DNA of 64,000 nucleotides from Hyphomicrobiales bacterium (GTDB lineage: Bacteria > Pseudomonadota > Alphaproteobacteria > Rhizobiales > Rhizobiaceae), in assembly GCA_003577315.1 (NCBI GenBank), contig QEVK01000009.1, forward strand, positions 1-64,000, read 5' to 3'. The notes under the pieces were generated by a model. That model had not been told where the DNA came from and searched no databases. It was given only the letters and a program-made list of their open reading frames with translations. The position numbers and the translations under genes were made by a program. Shown here one piece after another: positions 59,968-64,000 of the stretch (position 1 is the stretch's first letter; each line of letters starts with the position of its first letter).

Positions 59968-60564
59968 ATGAAACGCTCGTCCCGTCAGACGCTTCTTGCC
60001 GCGCTCATGCTGGCGGCGGGGCTCGCCCTGCCGGCCTGCACCTCCTCGCAGGTGCTGGAGCCGTCCGCCCTCGTCGGCGGCGACGCAGCCGCCGGCGACC
60101 AGCCATCCTCGCCCGCCTTCCCGCTTCCCGCGCCCGCCACGCCCGGCCAGCCGGCGACGGGAGCGGCCACGCCGCAGACGCTCGCGGCCATCACCACCGA
60201 CGCGCGCGTGCAGTTCGCGCCGGTCGTGGGCGCGCCGGCCAGCGCCTCGACGCCGCTCGCCGCCCGGCTTTCGGCGCGCGCGACGGCGCGCGGCATCCCG
60301 CTGGTCGGGGCCGGCCAGTCCTCCGCCTCCCTCATCATGAAGGGCTACTTCTCCGCGATCTCCGAGGGCGACCAGACCACGGTGATCTATGTCTGGGACG
60401 TGATCGACCCGGCCGGAACGCGCATCCACCGCATCCAGGGCCAGACCAGGGCCCCGGCCACGGGCGGCGAGGGCTGGGACGGCGTGCAGCCGGCCACGAT
60501 GGAGGCCATCGCCGACGAGACCATCGACCGGCTCGCCGCCTGGCTCACGATGCGACAGGGATAG
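59968..60564 (+). CDS. hypothetical lipoprotein
   Basis: 198-aa exported lipoprotein: signal peptide TLLAALMLAAGLALPAC with lipobox, a Pro/Ala/Thr-rich linker (about 30-75), and a compact C-terminal domain (LAARLSARATARGIPLVGAGQSSASLIMKGYF..., TTVIYVWDVIDPAGTRIHRIQGQ, WDGVQPATMEAIADETIDRLAAWL). The fold of this last part is reminiscent of small rhizobial outer-membrane lipoproteins; family not named. ATG 59968 has AGGAGGG upstream. Confidence 0.75.
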   Translation: MKRSSRQTLLAALMLAAGLALPACTSSQVLEPSALVGGDAAAGDQPSSPAFPLPAPATPGQPATGAATPQTLAAITTDARVQFAPVVGAPASASTPLAARLSARATARGIPLVGAGQSSASLIMKGYFSAISEGDQTTVIYVWDVIDPAGTRIHRIQGQTRAPATGGEGWDGVQPATMEAIADETIDRLAAWLTMRQG

Positions 60565-60580
60565 GCCCGCGCAGGAGGCT

Positions 60581-60601
60581 GCCCGCGGAAAGACGGGCTT
60601 T
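60581..60601 (+). terminator. weak terminator after the lipoprotein gene
   Basis: GCCCG (60581-60585), 8-nt loop, CGGGC (60594-60598), then TTTCTC. Confidence 0.45.
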
Positions 60602-60614
60602 CTCGTGCTTCACC

Positions 60615-60643
60615 CTTGCAATACGGGCTCACACCGCTAAAAG
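60615..60643 (+). promoter_or_regulatory. candidate prs promoter
   Basis: CTTGCA (60615-60620), 17-bp spacer, TAAAAG (60638-60643), ending 30 bp before the prs start codon. Confidence 0.4.
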
Positions 60644-60673
60644 CCCGCTCATATCCTTCGCCGGGGAACGTTC

Positions 60674-61606
<933 letters not shown>

Positions 61607-61612
61607 CACGTC

Positions 61613-61825
61613 CTATCCCGATGCGATGCGTCGCTCGATGCCGATGGCGTCGAGAAACGCCTCGTCGTGGCCGACGACCAGCAGCGCGCCGCCGAAGGCC
61701 ATATCGACGTTCTGGAAGAGCGTGCGGCCGTCAGGCAGCCTGAAGGTCGTGAACGGAAAGGAAGGGCGTGGAACACCGGGCAGGACAATGCAGGACGGGC
61801 GGAGAAGGCGCGCTGCATCGTTCAT
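61613..61825 (-). pseudogene. 70-codon remnant of an ABC-F type ATPase gene
   Basis: Open frame coupled to the upstream AraC gene by an ATGA overlap. Residues ~28-43 (FRLPDGRTLFQNVDMAF) look like the first strands of an ABC-F nucleotide-binding domain. They run directly into GGALLVVGHDEAFLDAIGIERRI, which looks like the H-switch region and tail of the second domain (usual form LLVVSHDxxFL). Walker A, signature and Walker B are all missing. The simplest reading is a large in-frame internal deletion of a ~500-aa ABC-F gene. It could still be translated, but not as an ATPase. Confidence 0.55.
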
Positions 61826-62712
61826 CGGTGTCGCTCCCGTGTCGGTTCCCGGCCTATACAGGCCGCTGGCGCCCGAGGGGAAAGGGCCTGCCGCGCCCGC
61901 CCTGCCCGCAGATAGGTGCGCGGCGCCACCCCGAGCATGCGCCGGAACATCGTCGTGAAGGCCGGGGCGCTTTCGTAGCCGAGATCGAACGCCACCTGCG
62001 TCACGCTCCTGCCCCTCGCCAGCAGCGGGAGGGCGGCGAGCAGGGTCGCCTGGCGCCGCCACACCGAAAGGCTCACCCCGGTCTCGCGCTGGAAGGCGCG
62101 CGTGAAGCTGCGCCGGCTCATGCCGGCCCCGGCGGCCCAGCGGTCGATGGTCGCCCCGGCCGACGGCGCGGCGACGAACTCGCGGCAAAGCCTCACGAGG
62201 CGCGGATCGACCGGAAACGGCAGCGCGAACGGCCGTTCCTCCAGCCGCGGGATTTCGAGCAGGATCAGCCGCATGATCGCCGCCGCCCGCTCCCCCGCCT
62301 CGTCGCCGCCGGCCTGCACGGCCTCCACGATCAGGCTGCGCATCAGCTCGCTCACCGCCAGCACCTGAAGGCTGTCGGGCAGGCCCTGTCCCACGCCGGC
62401 GAGCACATAGGCGGAGCGCATGCGCACCACGCCGATCATCTCGACGGCATGCTCCACCCCGGCCGGGATCCACATCGCGTGGCCCGGCGGAACCATCCAG
62501 CGCCCCTGCCCGGTCGCGATCATCACGCTGCCCCGGAAGGGATAGAGAAGCTGCGCCCGGCTGTGGCTGTGCGCGCCGATGTGATGGCCGTCGGGATAGT
62601 CGGTGGAAAGGGCGATCACGTCGCCGGGCGCCGTCTCGATCCAGTTCAGGCGGCTGCGCAAATCCGCCTCGTCGCTTCGGGACGGGCGCTCGCCCGTCGA
62701 GGATTTGCCCAT
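61822..62712 (-). CDS. AraC family transcriptional regulator
   Basis: 296-aa regulator: N-terminal cupin ligand domain (HHIGAHSHSRAQLLYPFRGSVMIATGQGRWMVPPGHAMWIPAGVEHAVEM is its core, about 40-95) and a C-terminal double HTH (about 200-275) with AGMSRRSFTRAFQRETGVSLSVWRRQ and GRSVTQVAFDLGYESAPAFTTMFRRMLGVAPRTYL. Divergent from the MFS gene, whose transcription it probably controls; the ligand could be the exported compound. Start ATG 62712 (MGKSSTGERPS). Followed by the ABC-F remnant. Confidence 0.9.
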   Translation of the reverse strand: MGKSSTGERPSRSDEADLRSRLNWIETAPGDVIALSTDYPDGHHIGAHSHSRAQLLYPFRGSVMIATGQGRWMVPPGHAMWIPAGVEHAVEMIGVVRMRSAYVLAGVGQGLPDSLQVLAVSELMRSLIVEAVQAGGDEAGERAAAIMRLILLEIPRLEERPFALPFPVDPRLVRLCREFVAAPSAGATIDRWAAGAGMSRRSFTRAFQRETGVSLSVWRRQATLLAALPLLARGRSVTQVAFDLGYESAPAFTTMFRRMLGVAPRTYLRAGRARQALSPRAPAACIGREPTRERHR

Positions 62713-62817
62713 CGGTTGTCGAACCTTGGCCCACTTGCGAAGGAAATCGACCAAACCACAAAGGACGACAGCTTTCAACCGGCATAAGCATCGGGCGATA
62801 CAATCGAGGACGTCACC

Positions 62818-64000
62818 TTGACCGACATGACCGCGGGCGCGGCGCGCCCGGCCGCCCAGAGCCCCGCCGCCCAGAACACGGTGTTTCCCGTCATCCTGGC
62901 GGTGAGCCTGTGCCACATGCTCAACGACGTGATGCAGTCGCTGCTCTCGGCGATCTACCCGATGCTGAAGGAGGAGCACGCCCTCGATTTCTGGCAGGTC
63001 GGCCTTCTCACCTTCACCTTCCAGGTCACGGCCTCGCTGCTCCAGCCGGCCGTAGGCCTCTACACCGACAAGCGGCCGATGCCGCAGTCGCTGCCCATCG
63101 GCATGGGCTCGACCATGATCGGCCTGTTCCTGCTCGCCTACGCGCACAGCTACCCGCTGCTGCTGGCCGGTGCCGCGCTGATCGGCATCGGCTCGGCGGT
63201 GTTCCATCCCGAGGCCTCGCGCGTGGCGCGGCTGGCGTCCGGCGGCCGCTACGGCCTTGCGCAGTCGCTGTTCCAGGTCGGCGGCAATTTCGGCACCGCC
63301 ATCGGCCCGCTGCTGGCGGCCTTCATCGTCGTGCCGCGCGGCCAGTCGAGCGTGGCCTGGTTCGCCGTGCTGGCGCTGACCGGCATGCTGATCCTCAACC
63401 GGGTCGGCAACTGGTATGCCCGCTACCGCGCCGCCAATGCCGGGCGCGCGGCCGCAAGCGCCACGCCCCCCCTGCCGAGGAAGCGCATCGTCACCGCGCT
63501 GGTGGTGCTGGCGCTGCTGGTGTTCTCCAAGAACATCTACACCGCCAGCATCTCCAGCTACTACACCTTCTTCCTGATCGAGAAGTTCGGCGTCACCGTC
63601 CAGCAGTCGCAGCTGATGCTGTTCCTGTTCCTCGGCGCCATGGCGCTGGGCACCGTGCTCGGCGGCCCCATCGGCGACCGCTTCGGCTCGCGCACGGTGA
63701 TCTGGTTCTCCATCCTCGGCGTGCTGCCCTTCACGCTGGCGCTGCCCTATGCCGACCTGTTCTGGAGCGGCGTGCTGTCCTTCGTCATCGGCGTGGTGCT
63801 GGCCTCGGCCTTCCCCGCCATCATCGTCTTCGCGCAGGAGCTGGTGCCCGGCCGCGTCGGCATGATCGCCGGCATCTTCTTCGGCTTCGCCTTCGGCATG
63901 GGCGGCATCGCCGCGGCGGTGCTGGGCGTGCTGGCCGACATCAACGGCATCGAATGGGTCTACGGCGTCTGCTCGTTCCTGCCGGCGCTCGGCCTGCTCA
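62818..64000 (+). CDS. fsr: MFS transporter, fosmidomycin resistance (Fsr) type, 3' partial
   Basis: First 394 codons of a 12-helix major-facilitator exporter running off the window. Family features: VILAVSLCHMLNDVMQSLLSAIYPML in helix 1, VGLLTFTFQVTASLLQPAVGLYTDKRP (motif A region), GIGSAVFHPEASRVARLAS with the His/Pro/Glu typical of Fsr, FQVGGNFGTAIGPLLAAF, GGPIGDRFGSRTVIWFSI in the second half and QELVPGRVGMIAGIFFGFAFGMGGI. The start is TTG 62818 with GAGGA 8 bases upstream; ATG 62827 is possible. Divergent from the AraC regulator. Confidence 0.88.
   Translation, partial: MTDMTAGAARPAAQSPAAQNTVFPVILAVSLCHMLNDVMQSLLSAIYPMLKEEHALDFWQVGLLTFTFQVTASLLQPAVGLYTDKRPMPQSLPIGMGSTMIGLFLLAYAHSYPLLLAGAALIGIGSAVFHPEASRVARLASGGRYGLAQSLFQVGGNFGTAIGPLLAAFIVVPRGQSSVAWFAVLALTGMLILNRVGNWYARYRAANAGRAAASATPPLPRKRIVTALVVLALLVFSKNIYTASISSYYTFFLIEKFGVTVQQSQLMLFLFLGAMALGTVLGGPIGDRFGSRTVIWFSILGVLPFTLALPYADLFWSGVLSFVIGVVLASAFPAIIVFAQELVPGRVGMIAGIFFGFAFGMGGIAAAVLGVLADINGIEWVYGVCSFLPALGLL

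Noticed and set aside
62774-62804. TACAAT box as promoter of the MFS gene
   Set aside because: It would start transcription inside or after the ribosome site, and the -35 is poor.

Overview
The window looks like a chromosomal segment of a GC-rich alphaproteobacterium of the order Hyphomicrobiales (Rhizobiales), probably close to Phyllobacteriaceae/Mesorhizobium relatives. The evidence is gene order and family content. It has the block lpsB-greA / lrp / trxB / lsrB(vtlR) with an AbcR-type small RNA, the neighbourhood rpoD-dnaG-carA, an ilvE / MarR / OmpR-EnvZ block, UvrB with long extra ends, HlyU- and extensin-family proteins, and promoters resembling the rhizobial CTTGAC-N17-CTATAT consensus. 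It is mostly core genome. No prophage, transposase, CRISPR array, tRNA or rRNA was seen.

Layout. 1-6 kb: the end of an OmpA-family gene, then leftward genes (SDR, HlyU-like, glutathione transferase, GNAT) and rpoD. 6-12 kb: dnaG (leftward), a Na/Pi cotransporter (rightward), YqeY (leftward) and carA (rightward). 12-15 kb: an outer-membrane beta-barrel candidate divergent from a LuxR-type regulator, then a zinc peptidase. 16-18.3 kb: a more A+T-rich stretch with gene debris, a CtrA-like site and a two-gene sugar isomerase/SDR operon. 18.3-24 kb: MarR / cytochrome b561 divergent pair, carB carrying an apparent deletion and frameshift, and a lytic transglycosylase. 24-30 kb: EAL protein, aspartate aminotransferase, DUF1801 protein, EF-G-like GTPase. 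30-34.4 kb: AbcR-like sRNA, lsrB, trxB, lrp, lpsB, greA. 34.5-42 kb: small conserved genes, two extensin-family genes in tandem, a CorC-type transporter, FMN reductase / HxlR pair, thioesterase, EamA transporter. 42-49 kb: uvrB, two divergent cold-shock genes sharing a leader element, another EamA transporter, MBL hydrolase. 49.5-55.7 kb: ilvE, MarR regulator, two-component system, ATPase, CsaA, YbjN, UbiK. 55.9-64 kb: lgt, NDUFAF7-like methyltransferase, pgeF, M24 peptidase, lipoprotein, prs, AraC regulator with an ABC-F remnant, and the start of a fosmidomycin-resistance-type MFS gene.

How the parts work together. carA and carB would make carbamoyl phosphate for arginine and pyrimidines, but carB as read here is broken. 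aatA and ilvE are amino-acid transaminases and prs makes PRPP. lsrB, trxB, lrp and the sRNA form a redox and nutrient-uptake control locus. The OmpR/EnvZ pair downstream of a self-regulated MarR gene is an envelope-stress-type circuit. lgt, OmpA, the extensin-like proteins and lpsB serve the envelope.

The most notable non-gene signals are: a three-copy intergenic repeat whose hairpin stem differs in sequence between copies but stays paired; the sRNA with an anti-Shine-Dalgarno loop; fully overlapping divergent promoters at ilvE/MarR; a 28-of-30-base match upstream of the two cold-shock genes; and TTAA-N7-TTAA CtrA-like boxes, including one at rpoD. I did not find a convincing wholly new multi-gene system.
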